A stretch of DNA of 64,000 nt, taken from Pseudomonas frederiksbergensis. GTDB lineage: Bacteria; Pseudomonadota; Gammaproteobacteria; Pseudomonadales; Pseudomonadaceae. The DNA lies in assembly GCF_017114915.1 (NCBI RefSeq), contig NZ_JAAUOE010000009.1, positions 1 through 64,000 on the forward strand. The letters are read 5' to 3'. This document shows positions 19,907 to 28,644 of this stretch, piece by piece (the first letter of the stretch is position 1; each line of letters begins with the position of its first letter). The notes beneath the pieces are model-generated. The model was given only the letters and a program-made list of their open reading frames with translations. It was not told the DNA's origin and made no database searches. The translations under genes and the position numbers were made by a program.

Positions 19907-20557
19907 ATGAAAACGGTCACGACCCTTTTCCGCTGTCTACTCGCTGCCAGCGTATGCGCGGCGGCGAGCACCTGTGTAATTGCTGCGCCAACCTTCAAGC
20001 CCAGCTTCGACTGTGCCGAGGCAACGGCGGCCATCGAAAAGCTGATCTGTCGCGATCCGCAACTGGCACAGATGGATATTGAACTGACGCGTCTATATCG
20101 CCTGGCGCTCACGGATGAACATTCAGTGCCGGGGCCAGACAAAGTCATGATCGACCAGCAGTTCTGGATCGATGCCCGCGATCAGTGTGCCTCCACGCCT
20201 GCGCCCAAGGCGTGCACGATCCGCAATTACGCCGAGCGCGCGCACCAGCTGCGCCAAGGCTCGGCCATTGTGAGAACCAAAGATCCAGACAGACTCACTG
20301 AAGGCCCCCTGGCTTTTCGTTGTACAGGGCTTAACCCGCTGGTGGCCGCCACCTTCTTTACCACGCAGCCAGGTGTCGTGTACCTGAAATGGGCGAACAC
20401 CTCGATCGTCCTGAACCAGGAGCCGAGTGATTCGGGAACCCGATACACAAGCAAGGATAACCAGGGGAACTACAGCTTCTGGCAAGACGGCGACGTGGTG
20501 CTTTTCCAGAAGCCAGGCTCAGGGCCAATGAGTTGCAAGGCCGAGCCGGTCGGCTGA
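19907..20557 (+). CDS. Periplasmic lysozyme-inhibitor-like protein (LprI-type N-domain plus MliC-like C-domain)
   Basis: A 216-residue exported protein. The signal peptide covers about residues 1-27 (ends VIAAPTF). An LprI/DUF1311-like cysteine-rich domain follows (FDCAEATAAIEKLICRDPQLAQMD), with DQCAS and ACTIRNY further on. The C-terminal third resembles MliC/PliC lysozyme inhibitors: FRCTG at its start, an SGTRYTSKDNQGNYSFW core and a closing SCKA cysteine. ATG at 19907 is chosen because the signal peptide begins there and GTGAAG precedes it. The probable role is protection of peptidoglycan from c-type lysozyme, by family knowledge. There is no lipobox, so it should be soluble in the periplasm. 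Confidence 0.82.
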   Translation: MKTVTTLFRCLLAASVCAAASTCVIAAPTFKPSFDCAEATAAIEKLICRDPQLAQMDIELTRLYRLALTDEHSVPGPDKVMIDQQFWIDARDQCASTPAPKACTIRNYAERAHQLRQGSAIVRTKDPDRLTEGPLAFRCTGLNPLVAATFFTTQPGVVYLKWANTSIVLNQEPSDSGTRYTSKDNQGNYSFWQDGDVVLFQKPGSGPMSCKAEPVG

Positions 20558-20609
20558 TGTCTCTGGCGCAAGTACCGGCAACCGCCCCCTGCCCCCAAAA
20601 CCTGCACGC

Positions 20610-20645
20610 AAAAAAAAAGCCCCGAAACCGATTAAGGTACGGGGC
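20610..20645 (-). terminator. Rho-independent terminator of the lipoprotein gene
   Basis: GCCCCG (20619-20624) pairs with CGGGGC (20640-20645). On the minus strand the stem is followed by nine T residues (A run at 20610-20618). It closes the small lipoprotein gene that ends at 20701. Confidence 0.8.
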
Positions 20646-20700
20646 AAAGAATTGGTTGGTTGCGGCCAACCAAAGGAGCATTTTTCAAAGCGGTTAAGGG

Positions 20701-21042
20701 TTACAGGCATTCCTGCGCGGCACGTTCGAAACTCGAAGGCATGACATTCGACGCCAGCAAATGGCGCTCATACAAAAACACCTTGCCGCCGTTCGGGGCT
20801 TTGTAGGCTTCCAGAACGTTGTCCGCGGCGACTTTGCTCGGCACCACGATCCGGTAGCTGCGCTGGGTTTGCGAGACCGTCGGGTTCAGTGCACTGCCCT
20901 GCAATTTCGGCACCACGCAATCGGCGTACTCGGCAGGCGTTTTTTTCGTCTGCAAGGTCAGCGTCGGGTCGTTCGGCGCGGAGGCGCAACCGGCCAGCAG
21001 CAAAGCGGCGAAAGCCATGGCAGGAGCAAATAAAAGGCGCAT
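20701..21042 (-). CDS. Small outer-membrane-type lipoprotein, function unknown
   Basis: A 113-residue lipoprotein. The signal peptide ends in the lipobox LLAGC (residues 16-20). The mature part is short and polar, with cysteines at CVVPKL and at the C-terminus (QECL) that could form a disulfide. ATG at 21042 is preceded by AGGACTT and starts the signal peptide; an upstream in-frame start adds 41 unlikely residues. It is a single-gene unit with its own terminator at 20610-20645. I do not recognise a characterised family. Pseudomonas genomes carry many such short lipoproteins. Confidence 0.8.
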   Translation of the reverse strand: MRLLFAPAMAFAALLLAGCASAPNDPTLTLQTKKTPAEYADCVVPKLQGSALNPTVSQTQRSYRIVVPSKVAADNVLEAYKAPNGGKVFLYERHLLASNVMPSSFERAAQECL

Positions 21043-21489
21043 CGGTGAAGTCCTGAAATAAAAAGTCTGGTTCGTTGAGCAACGGCTCGGCATCACGGGC
21101 GCTGTTGGCGTACGTTCCGTGGGCAGCGCCTTGGATGGAGGTGATTTTCCATCTCTGCCCGACAAAGCAGAACTTGCGTTTCTTGATTGTCACTATCACT
21201 TGAACCAATAGTTGCGCCGCGCGCAGATACGGACAGGCATGATTCGTGATGCGACTTCAGTGCTTGTGACCGGTCAAGTGGGGTGTCAGGCAGTTGCAGT
21301 GCCGCAACGGGAGACTCTGTCAGAAACTTCCGGAAAATTTGTGCGCTACTCGATAATCGTTCCCACGCTCTGCGTGGGAATTCAGCCCGGGATGCTCCGC
21401 GTCCCTTCCAGAGCCGAACGCGGAGCGTCCGTTGAGGCATTCCCACGCGGAGCGTGGGAACGATCTAAACGTGTGTTTGCCCAGTATGC
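21043..21489. other. Intergenic region with a palindromic repeat
   Basis: About 450 bases between the lipoprotein gene start and the tctA stop. The part near 21356-21464 is a repeat element, listed separately. The rest presumably includes the lipoprotein promoter. I see no gene. Confidence 0.5.
21356..21464. repeat. Paired palindromic repeat (GTTCCCACGC family)
   Basis: The outer arms ATCGTTCCCACGC (from 21356) and GCGTGGGAACGAT (to 21464) are inverted copies. Each arm also contains its own small palindrome (CCCACGCTCTGCGTGGG and CCCACGCGGAGCGTGGG). An inner pair around GCTCCGCGT and ACGCGGAGC adds a second stem. The whole can fold into a cruciform about 109 bases long. It lies 25 bases beyond the tctA stop and may end that transcript. 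Confidence 0.75.
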
Positions 21490-22998
21490 TCAATCATCCT
21501 CATGCAATTTGATACCGCGTTTATGCAGCAAATACGGCACCAGCAGCACCAACAACGTCAGCACCAGCACCGACGCCGCAATCGGTTGCGTCACAAATAT
21601 CATCCAGTCGCCCTGGCTGATGGACAAGGCGTTGCGCAGTTGTTTTTCCGCCATCGGCCCCAGCAGCATGCCGACGATCACCGGGGCCACGGGGAAGTCG
21701 AAGCGCCGCATCAACACCCCGGCCCAGCCGATGCCCAGCATCAGAAACAAGTCGAAGGTTGAGTGGCGCATGCCGTACACGCCGATGGTGGCGAACACCA
21801 GAATCCCGGCGTTCAGATACGGCCGTGGGATCTGCAGGAGTTTGACCCACAGCCCCACCAACGGCAGGTTCAGCACCAGCAGGATGGCGTTGCCGATGTA
21901 CAAGGAGGCCACCAGGGTCCAGACCAGTTCGCCCGAGGTCTGGAACAGCAGCGGCCCCGGTTGCAGGTTGTAGTTCTGGAACGCGGCCAACAGGATCGCC
22001 GCCGTGGCGGAGGTCGGTATGCCCAGGGTCAGCAGCGGCACCAGCGAACCGGTGGCGCTGGCGTTGTTGGCCGCTTCGGGACCTGCGACGCCCTCGATGG
22101 CGCCCTCGCCTTTGCTGGCGGCGAATTCTTTGGGGTATTTGCTGAGTTTGCGTTCGGTCGAATAGGACAGGAACGTCGGGATTTCCGCGCCACCGGCGGG
22201 AATGGAGCCAAAGGGAAAACCGATCAGGGTGCCCCGCAGCCACGCGGGGATCGAGCGTTTCCAGTCGGCGCGGGTCATCCACAACGAGGTCAAACGGTGT
22301 CGGCCGGTGGATTCTTCATGTTGGTAGAGCACGCCGTACAAAGCCTCGCTAACGGCGAACAACCCCACCGCAACCAGCACCACTTCGATGCCATCGACCA
22401 GTTCGGGCACCCCCAACGTGTAGCGGGCAATGCCCGAGGTCGAGTCCAGGCCGATCAAACCGATGGTCAAGCCGATGCCCAATGAGGCAAAGCCGCGCAG
22501 CATCGACGCACCGAGCACCGCCGACACCGTGGTGAAGGCCAGCACCAGAATCGCGAAATACTCCGCCGGCCCGAACTTCAGCGCCAATGTCGCCACGAGG
22601 GGCGCGAACAACGTCAGGAAGATCGTCGCAATAGTGCCGGCCACAAATGAACCAATAGCCGCCGTCGCCAGTGCCGGGCCTGCCCGTCCGTTGCGGGCCA
22701 TGAGGTTGCCTTCCAGGGCGGTGACCATGGAGGACGATTCCCCCGGGGTATTGAGCAGGATCGAGGTGGTCGAGCCGCCAAACTGCGCGCCGTAATAGAT
22801 GCCGGCAAACATGATCAGCGCCCCGGTCGGATCAACCTTGGCGGTAATCGGCAGCAGCAAGGCGACGGTCAGTGCCGGACCGATCCCCGGCAAAACACCA
22901 ATCGCGGTGCCCAGCAAGCAGCCGATAAAACCCCACATCAGATTGATCGGCGCCAGCGCACCCGCAAAGCCGGTTGCCAGACTCGAGAGAATGTCCAC
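21490..22998 (-). CDS. tctA: Tripartite tricarboxylate transporter, large membrane subunit TctA
   Basis: A 502-residue membrane protein with about 11-12 hydrophobic segments and the TctA signatures [17 protein letters not shown] and [13 protein letters not shown]. It forms the translocation channel of the TTT system with TctB and the periplasmic binder TctC. The start codon is GTG (complement of 22996-22998), with a strong AGGAGG eight bases upstream. It is the last gene of a tctC-tctB-tctA operon. The substrate is probably a tricarboxylate or other organic acid; it cannot be read from sequence. Confidence 0.95.
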   Translation of the reverse strand: MDILSSLATGFAGALAPINLMWGFIGCLLGTAIGVLPGIGPALTVALLLPITAKVDPTGALIMFAGIYYGAQFGGSTTSILLNTPGESSSMVTALEGNLMARNGRAGPALATAAIGSFVAGTIATIFLTLFAPLVATLALKFGPAEYFAILVLAFTTVSAVLGASMLRGFASLGIGLTIGLIGLDSTSGIARYTLGVPELVDGIEVVLVAVGLFAVSEALYGVLYQHEESTGRHRLTSLWMTRADWKRSIPAWLRGTLIGFPFGSIPAGGAEIPTFLSYSTERKLSKYPKEFAASKGEGAIEGVAGPEAANNASATGSLVPLLTLGIPTSATAAILLAAFQNYNLQPGPLLFQTSGELVWTLVASLYIGNAILLVLNLPLVGLWVKLLQIPRPYLNAGILVFATIGVYGMRHSTFDLFLMLGIGWAGVLMRRFDFPVAPVIVGMLLGPMAEKQLRNALSISQGDWMIFVTQPIAASVLVLTLLVLLVPYLLHKRGIKLHEDD

Positions 22999-23022
22999 CT
23001 TGTCGACCTCCTTCGGCCCGGA

Positions 23023-23514
23023 TCAGATCCAGGCGTTGATCAAGGGCGGAAGGGAAACCCCTAGCCCGGCGGTGAAAAGCCAGTAGATCGGCAGCGTCAG
23101 GGCGATGCCGATGGCCAGGTCCCGCACCGGGCTGCGACTGCCAAAGCCCCGTGCCGAACAGGCAAACAGCAGCGCGGCGGCCAACACGAAGCCGATGTAG
23201 GCAATGAGCAAGGCGACGCCCACCAGCCCCGCCGTGACCCAGGTTGCGCCGAGCTTGCCGCCGGGCTGAGCCTGGGTGGTCTCGTGGTCGTCGGGCAGGT
23301 TGCGAAAACCACCGGTGAGCGCCTGATAGCACATCAACAGACCGACGACGCCCAGAAACACCGCGACGGCGTAGGGATAGACGTAGGCCGGCATGATGAC
23401 GAACCCCATCTCGGGGGGAAACCGCGAGGCGCCGACCGCCAGTACCGCACTGATGACCACAACACCGATGCCGATCGCCAGTTGGACCGGCTTTACGCTC
23501 CAGCGCCCGGCCAT
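23023..23514 (-). CDS. tctB: Tripartite tricarboxylate transporter, small membrane subunit TctB
   Basis: A 163-residue protein with four hydrophobic segments (VQLAIGIGVVVISAVLAVG, YAVAVFLGVVGLLM, AGLVGVALLIAYIGFVLAAAL and LAIGIALTLPIYWLF), as expected for TctB. ATG at 23514 is one base beyond the TGA of tctC, so translation is probably coupled. A longer frame starting inside tctC is unlikely. TctA begins 24 bases after its stop. Confidence 0.92.
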   Translation of the reverse strand: MAGRWSVKPVQLAIGIGVVVISAVLAVGASRFPPEMGFVIMPAYVYPYAVAVFLGVVGLLMCYQALTGGFRNLPDDHETTQAQPGGKLGATWVTAGLVGVALLIAYIGFVLAAALLFACSARGFGSRSPVRDLAIGIALTLPIYWLFTAGLGVSLPPLINAWI

Positions 23515-23515
23515 C

Positions 23516-24481
23516 TCAAAGCAGCCCGACCTTGACCAGCATTGCGCGCAGGCGCCCATGCTCTTCGTCGACGAATTTGCCGAAATCATCCCCGGTCAGA
23601 ATGCTCGGTGACCAGGCATTGGTTTTCACGTTTTCCTGCCAGACGTCGCTTTTGGTAGCGGTCAGCACCGCTTCGGTTAGTGCTTTGCGTTGATCAGGCG
23701 TGAGGCCCGCTGCGCCGTAAACACCCCGCCAGTTGCCAATCGTCACGTCGTAGCCACCCTCCTTGAGGGTGGGTGCGTCGATGCCTTCAACCCGGTTGGG
23801 CGCGCCGATGGCCAGTAAGCGGAACTGTTTGGACTGCACGTACTTGGCCAACTCGGCGTAGCCGCCGGTGATCACCGTGATGTGGCCCCCCAGCACCGCG
23901 GCAACGACTTCGCCGCCGCCCGCGAAAGCAACGTAATTGACCTTGTTGACGGGGATGTCCATTTTGCTCGCCAGTTCGGCGATGCCGATGTGGTCGATCG
24001 AACCCTTGGAGCCACCGCCAAATTTGATGCTGGACGGGTTGGCCTTGAGGTCTTTGAGCAAGTCCTCCAGGGTTTTGTACGGGGAGTCGTCGCGTACGGC
24101 GATCACGTTGTATTCGGTAAACAGCCGGGCGATCGGTGTCACGTCCTTCAAAGTGATTTGCGGTTTGTTCTGTTCGATGGACGCGACCATGATCGCGCCG
24201 ACCACGATCAGGGCATCGGGGTCGCCCTTGGTGGCGTTGGCAAATTGCGCCAACCCCAAGGTGCCGCCGGCACCGCCCTTGTTCTCGAAGGTGACGGCTT
24301 TGGCCGTTTTCGCCTCGACCATGGCTTTGCCCAGCACCCGTGCGGTCTGGTCGTAACCGCCCCCGACCGAGCCCGGGGCCATGAACTTGACAGTGTCCAG
24401 CGCAAAAACAGGGGATGCGAGCGCGGCGGCGGTAATGAACGCGGCGATGTGGCTGCTGAATCGACGGGCCAGTGCAAACAT
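23516..24481 (-). CDS. tctC: Tripartite tricarboxylate transporter substrate-binding protein TctC
   Basis: A 321-residue periplasmic binding protein of the TctC (Bug) family. The signal peptide is about residues 1-27, ending in ASPVFALD. Family motifs include FMAPGSVGGGYDQTARVLG near the start of the mature protein and FENKGGAGGTLG. It captures the organic acid for TctAB. It is the first gene of the operon; the two-component genes tctDE that often accompany such operons are not present here. The upstream gap of 187 bases holds the promoter and the 24623-24650 hairpin. Confidence 0.94.
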   Translation of the reverse strand: MFALARRFSSHIAAFITAAALASPVFALDTVKFMAPGSVGGGYDQTARVLGKAMVEAKTAKAVTFENKGGAGGTLGLAQFANATKGDPDALIVVGAIMVASIEQNKPQITLKDVTPIARLFTEYNVIAVRDDSPYKTLEDLLKDLKANPSSIKFGGGSKGSIDHIGIAELASKMDIPVNKVNYVAFAGGGEVVAAVLGGHITVITGGYAELAKYVQSKQFRLLAIGAPNRVEGIDAPTLKEGGYDVTIGNWRGVYGAAGLTPDQRKALTEAVLTATKSDVWQENVKTNAWSPSILTGDDFGKFVDEEHGRLRAMLVKVGLL

Positions 24482-24622
24482 GAGTCGTCTCCGGATAACC
24501 GTTCTTGTTGTTGTCGATCAGGGAGGAGCCCCTGTTCGTTGAGCATGCGTCTGGGGATAAGCGTAGGTCATAGTTGTTTATTGGTCGCGGCGACTGGAAA
24601 CTTCTTCGTTCTGTAACCTGAT

Positions 24623-24650
24623 GCCACCGCCCTTGAGTCGGGGCGGTGGC
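24623..24650. terminator. Terminator-like hairpin after the anbu gene
   Basis: A perfect 10-bp stem (GCCACCGCCC with GGGCGGTGGC) around an 8-base loop lies 18 bases beyond the stop of the proteasome-type peptidase gene. No T run follows on the minus strand, so termination efficiency is uncertain. Confidence 0.55.
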
Positions 24651-24668
24651 TGAACAAGAGGTCAATAG

Positions 24669-25406
24669 TCAGCCCATCTTCATGTAGGCCTCAGGAGGCT
24701 CCGGCAGTGCGGCGAGCATTTCATGCAATCCGGCCGCCCACCGTTTACGGATACTGATGTAGTAAGGGTCGTCGGCCGTGATGCGATAGCTTTGGGCACG
24801 ACTAAAACTGTCTTTCCTGTACACCAGCAGGTCCAGGGGCATGCCCACCGACAGGTTGCTGTGCATGGTCGAGTCGAATGAGATCAGCCCACAACGCAGG
24901 CCTTCGTCGAGCGAGGTGCGAAATGTCAGATTGCGGTCCAGAATCGGCCTGCCGTATTTGCTTTCACCCAATTGCAGGAACGGCGTGTCTTCGGTCGCCT
25001 GAATAAAGTTGCCTTGCGGGTAAATGCTGTACACGTCCATGGGCCCGTCCGCGATCTGCCCGCCCACCAGAAACGAACAACTCAAGTCGGTCTTGCCGGC
25101 CAACTTTGTGCGGTCCCGGGCGACGACTTCGCGAATGGTTTCGGCCACCAGCACGGTGGCGTCATAGAGCGTGCGGACATTCAACAGATGCGGGCCAGCC
25201 CCACTGCAGCGCTGCTTGAGCAGGTTGACCACCGATTGCGAGGTGGCCAGATTGCCCGCGGTTTGCAACACGATCAGCCGCTCTCCAGGCGTACTGAACA
25301 TAAACAACTTACGGAACGTTGAGATCTGGTCGATACCGGCATTGGTCCGTGAGTCGGAGATGAACACCAGCCCGTCGGCCAGGTGCATAGCGACGCAATA
25401 AGTCAT
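24669..25406 (-). CDS. Proteasome-type peptidase Anbu
   Basis: A 245-residue protein of the Anbu (ancestral beta subunit) family related to HslV and proteasome beta subunits. The N-terminus MTYCVAMHLADGLVFISDSR exposes Thr2 as the probable N-terminal nucleophile after Met removal. SDSRTNAGID, TFRKLF and LQTAGNLATSQ are typical of the family. Anbu assembles into open ring or helical structures in other bacteria, and its physiological substrate is not clear. It is the last gene of a four-gene set with a circularly permuted ATP-grasp protein, an alpha-E protein and a transglutaminase-like protein, a combination conserved in many bacteria. The 80-base gap to the transglutaminase gene is within operon range. 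Confidence 0.93.
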   Translation of the reverse strand: MTYCVAMHLADGLVFISDSRTNAGIDQISTFRKLFMFSTPGERLIVLQTAGNLATSQSVVNLLKQRCSGAGPHLLNVRTLYDATVLVAETIREVVARDRTKLAGKTDLSCSFLVGGQIADGPMDVYSIYPQGNFIQATEDTPFLQLGESKYGRPILDRNLTFRTSLDEGLRCGLISFDSTMHSNLSVGMPLDLLVYRKDSFSRAQSYRITADDPYYISIRKRWAAGLHEMLAALPEPPEAYMKMG

Positions 25407-25486
25407 TGGAGTGAACTCATGAATTTGGAATGAACGGCCATACCCTGTCCAGGAGGGTATGGCCGGTTACAGTGAGTGCCGCCGTT

Positions 25487-26284
25487 TTATGGGTGCTGAA
25501 CCTGAAACAGGGATGTCACCTGGACCCGTGCCTGCATCTGCTCGATCCCGCCGCCGCGACGCATGCCGCGGACCGGGCAGGCGTCGAGGTAATCGAGGCC
25601 CACCGCCAGTTTCAAATGGCGCTCGGGCCGGGCCAGGCGGTTGGTCACATCGAAGCTGTACCAGCCGTCGTCGAGCCAGGCTTCGGCCCACGCATGGCTG
25701 GCCAGATGGCTTTCATCTTCGGTGCACAGGTAACCGGAGACATAACGCGCCGGGATCCCCAGGCTGCGGGCGCACGCCAGGAACGCATGGGTATGGTCCT
25801 GACAGACGCCGGCCCCGGCGGCAAACGCCTGGGCGGCAGTGGTGTCCACGGCGGTTGCGCCCGGGCTGTAGACCATGTGATCGGCCAGGCCGTTCATCAA
25901 GTCGATCAGCGCCGCCCGGTCGCGCCGCGTGCCGCAGTGTCGCAAGGCAAAAGCAACCAGCGCCTCATCGGCCGTGGTCAGAGGGCTGGTGCGCAGGAAC
26001 GGCAACGGCGACTGACTGTCGTGCTCCACATCCAGCGTCTGGTCGATTTCAACCTCGCCATAGGCCGTCAGCACCAGGGCACCGTGGGGCTCGTCCATCG
26101 TCAATACATGCAAGACGTTGCCGTAAGGGTCGAGCTGGCTGCGCACCAGGCGCGGCAGTTCCAGGTGCCAACCCAGAACGTGCTGGCGCTCGGTGTTCTT
26201 GGGCGTCAAGCGCAGGAACTGAATGCTGGTGCAGACTTCGTCGGCGTAGCTGTAGGTGGTGTCGTGGCGTATGGACAGTTTCAT
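25487..26284 (-). CDS. Transglutaminase-like cysteine peptidase family protein
   Basis: A 265-residue protein with an N-terminal bacterial transglutaminase-like beta domain (MKLSIRHDTTYSYADEV, SIQFLRLTPK) and a transglutaminase core. The catalytic cysteine is in GAGVCQDHTHAFL, the histidine in SHAWAEAWL and the aspartate in YSFDVTNR. ATG at 26284 has GGAGG immediately upstream and overlaps the alpha-E stop as ATGA. A longer open frame to 26623 runs into the alpha-E gene and is rejected. The protein belongs to the conserved ATP-grasp/alpha-E/transglutaminase/Anbu set and may cut or ligate a peptide made by its neighbours; the product is unknown. Confidence 0.92.
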   Translation of the reverse strand: MKLSIRHDTTYSYADEVCTSIQFLRLTPKNTERQHVLGWHLELPRLVRSQLDPYGNVLHVLTMDEPHGALVLTAYGEVEIDQTLDVEHDSQSPLPFLRTSPLTTADEALVAFALRHCGTRRDRAALIDLMNGLADHMVYSPGATAVDTTAAQAFAAGAGVCQDHTHAFLACARSLGIPARYVSGYLCTEDESHLASHAWAEAWLDDGWYSFDVTNRLARPERHLKLAVGLDYLDACPVRGMRRGGGIEQMQARVQVTSLFQVQHP

Positions 26285-27231
26285 ACGACCTCCAGATAGG
26301 ACTCGTGAACGGTCTGGCCCAAGTGGCGAATCCGGGCAATGAAATCGGTCAACCAGAGGTGCAGGCCTGAACCCAATATCTCGTCGATCCCGGTATAGCG
26401 CAGCCGCGCATTCAGTTCGGCGGCCAGGCGCTGGGCCGGGCGACCATTGTTGCCCGGCAGGCTGGCCAGGATCTGGTCCAGCTCCTCGACGCAAGCGTGC
26501 AGCGAACGCGGGACGTTGGCGCGCAACAGCAGCATCTCGGAAACCTGCTCGGCGCCCGGCGCATTGCGGTAGAGCTCGTTGAACGCCTCGAAGGACGACA
26601 AGGCTCGCAGCAAGGCGCTCCACTGGTAGTAGCCGCGCGCGGAGTTGTCACTCACCTCCTCCGACTCCTCGCCGAACATTTCATAGCGCGCATCCAGCAG
26701 ACGCAAGGTGTTGTCGGCGCGCTCAAGAAAGGTCCCCAGACGAATGAAGCAATAGGCGTCGTTGCGCATGATCGTGCCCGAGGTCGCCCCGCGGAACAGA
26801 TGCGAGCGCTCCTTGACCCACTCGCAGAAATGGCTGATGCCGTATCGACCCAGGCCATTGGCCGCGATATTGCGCATCTCCAGCCAGGTGGCGTTGATGT
26901 TCTCCCACATATCGGCAGTGATGCGTCCACGCACGGCGTGAGCATTGGCCCGCGCGGCCCGTAGGCAGCAATAGATACTGCCGGGGTTGGTTTCATCCAG
27001 CGCGAAGAAGTGCAGCATGCGCTCGGTGTTGAGTTCGCCGTAGCGTTCGTTGTAGTCCTCCAGGGTGCCGGCGGCCAATAGCGACATCGCCAGCTCGGCG
27101 TGGCCATCGGTGCGCCCGGCCTGGGGCATCAGCGACAGCGAGTAACTGACTTCGAGCATGCGCGCCAGGTTTTCGGCGCGCTCCAGGTAACGGGACATCC
27201 AGTAGAGGTCCGAAGCGGTTCTTGAAAGCAT
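26281..27231 (-). CDS. Alpha-E domain protein
   Basis: A 316-residue all-alpha protein of the alpha-E (DUF403) family. The N-terminus MLSRTASDLYWMSRYLERAENLAR is diagnostic. It contains no known catalytic motif. It is always found with circularly permuted ATP-grasp proteins and transglutaminase-like proteins, and here sits three bases after the former and overlaps the latter by four bases. A function in peptide or amide synthesis has been proposed for the set from comparative genomics, but no reaction is established. Confidence 0.93.
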   Translation of the reverse strand: MLSRTASDLYWMSRYLERAENLARMLEVSYSLSLMPQAGRTDGHAELAMSLLAAGTLEDYNERYGELNTERMLHFFALDETNPGSIYCCLRAARANAHAVRGRITADMWENINATWLEMRNIAANGLGRYGISHFCEWVKERSHLFRGATSGTIMRNDAYCFIRLGTFLERADNTLRLLDARYEMFGEESEEVSDNSARGYYQWSALLRALSSFEAFNELYRNAPGAEQVSEMLLLRANVPRSLHACVEELDQILASLPGNNGRPAQRLAAELNARLRYTGIDEILGSGLHLWLTDFIARIRHLGQTVHESYLEVV

Positions 27232-27234
27232 GTC

Positions 27235-28644
27235 TTAGTCCTCCACCACCCAAGTGTCTTTGGTGCCGCCGCCCTGGGACGAGTTCACCACCAGCGAGCC
27301 TTCGCGCAATGCCACGCGGGTCAGGCCACCAGGCACCAGACGGGTTTCGCTGCCCGACAGCACAAACGGGCGCAGGTCAATGTGGCGTGGGGCGATGCCG
27401 TTTTCGACAAAGGTCGGGCATGTCGACAGGCACAGGGTGGGTTGGGCGATATAGGCTTCAGGGCGTGCCTTGAGGCGCGCGCGGAAGTCCTCGATTTGCG
27501 CCGCCGTGGCCGCCGGGCCGACCAGCATGCCGTAGCCGCCGGAACCCTGGGTTTCCTTGACCACCAGCTCAGGCAGATTCGCCAACACGTGGGACAGTTC
27601 TTCCGGTTTGCGACATTGCCAGGTTGGTACGTTTTTCAGGATCGGCTCCTCATCAAGATAGAAACGGATCATGTCGCCGACATAGGGATAGATCGACTTG
27701 TCGTCGGCCACGCCGGTGCCGACGGCGTTCGCCAGCACCACATTGCCCGAGCGGTAGGCGGCAATCAGGCCGGGCACGCCGAGCATGGAGTCCGGGTTGA
27801 ACGACAGCGGATCGAGATAGGCATCGTCGAGGCGGCGATAAATCACATCCACCTGTTTCGGGCCAGCGGTGGTGCGCATATAGACGTGATCGTCGCGGAC
27901 GAACAGATCGGCGCCTTCAACCAGCTCCACGCCCATTTCACGGGCCAGGAACGCATGTTCGAAGTAGGCACTGTTGAAGCGGCCGGGGGTCAGTACCACG
28001 GCGGTGGGATTGTCCAGCGGGCTGGAGCTCTTGAGGGTGTCCAGCAGCAGGTTGGGGTAGTGATCGATGGGCGCCACACGCTGGGCGGCGAAGAGTTCGG
28101 GGAACAAACGCATCATCATCTTGCGGTCTTCGAGCATGTAGCTGACGCCGCTGGGGGTGCGCAGGTTGTCTTCCAGCACGTAGTAACTGCCGTCACCGTC
28201 GCGAACCAGGTCGACCCCGGAAATGTGGGCATAGATGCCGCGGTGCAGATTCAGGCCCAGCATGGCGACCTGATAACCCTCGTTGGCCAACACCTGTTCG
28301 GCCGGAATGATGCCCTCCTTGAGAATGCGTTGCCCGTGGTAGATGTCGGCCAGGAACATGTTCAATGCCTGGACCCTTTGAATGCAGCCACGCTCGACCG
28401 TTTGCCATTCACTGGCTTTGATGCTGCGTGGAATGATGTCGAACGGAATCAACCGTTCGGTGCCCTGCTCGTCCCCGTATAAGGTGAAGGTGATGCCGGC
28501 TCGGTGGAACAACAGGTCGGCTTCGCGACGACGTTGATCCAGCAACTCCAGAGGTGTGTCCGCCAACCAACGCGCGAACTCCTGGTAATGTGGGCGGCAG
28601 CCACCACTCGCATCATACATTTCGTTAAAAAAAGCTCGGGACAT
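27235..28644 (-). CDS. Circularly permuted type 2 ATP-grasp protein
   Basis: A 469-residue protein of the circularly permuted ATP-grasp type 2 family (DUF404/DUF407). Motifs include ADIYHGQRILKEG, GIYAHISGVDLVRDGDGSYYVLEDNLRTPSG (seen in pieces) and KETQGSGGYGMLVGP. Such proteins are predicted to ligate a carboxylate to an amine using ATP. The start at 28644 follows AAGGAG six bases upstream; an upstream in-frame Met adds 14 unlikely residues. It is the first gene of the four-gene operon and its leader lies in the AT-rich gap at 28645-29282. Confidence 0.93.
   Translation of the reverse strand: MSRAFFNEMYDASGGCRPHYQEFARWLADTPLELLDQRRREADLLFHRAGITFTLYGDEQGTERLIPFDIIPRSIKASEWQTVERGCIQRVQALNMFLADIYHGQRILKEGIIPAEQVLANEGYQVAMLGLNLHRGIYAHISGVDLVRDGDGSYYVLEDNLRTPSGVSYMLEDRKMMMRLFPELFAAQRVAPIDHYPNLLLDTLKSSSPLDNPTAVVLTPGRFNSAYFEHAFLAREMGVELVEGADLFVRDDHVYMRTTAGPKQVDVIYRRLDDAYLDPLSFNPDSMLGVPGLIAAYRSGNVVLANAVGTGVADDKSIYPYVGDMIRFYLDEEPILKNVPTWQCRKPEELSHVLANLPELVVKETQGSGGYGMLVGPAATAAQIEDFRARLKARPEAYIAQPTLCLSTCPTFVENGIAPRHIDLRPFVLSGSETRLVPGGLTRVALREGSLVVNSSQGGGTKDTWVVED

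Noticed and set aside
25487..26623. 378-residue start for the transglutaminase-like protein
   Set aside because: The extra 113 residues read out of frame through the alpha-E gene; ATG at 26284 has a ribosome site and starts the known domain.
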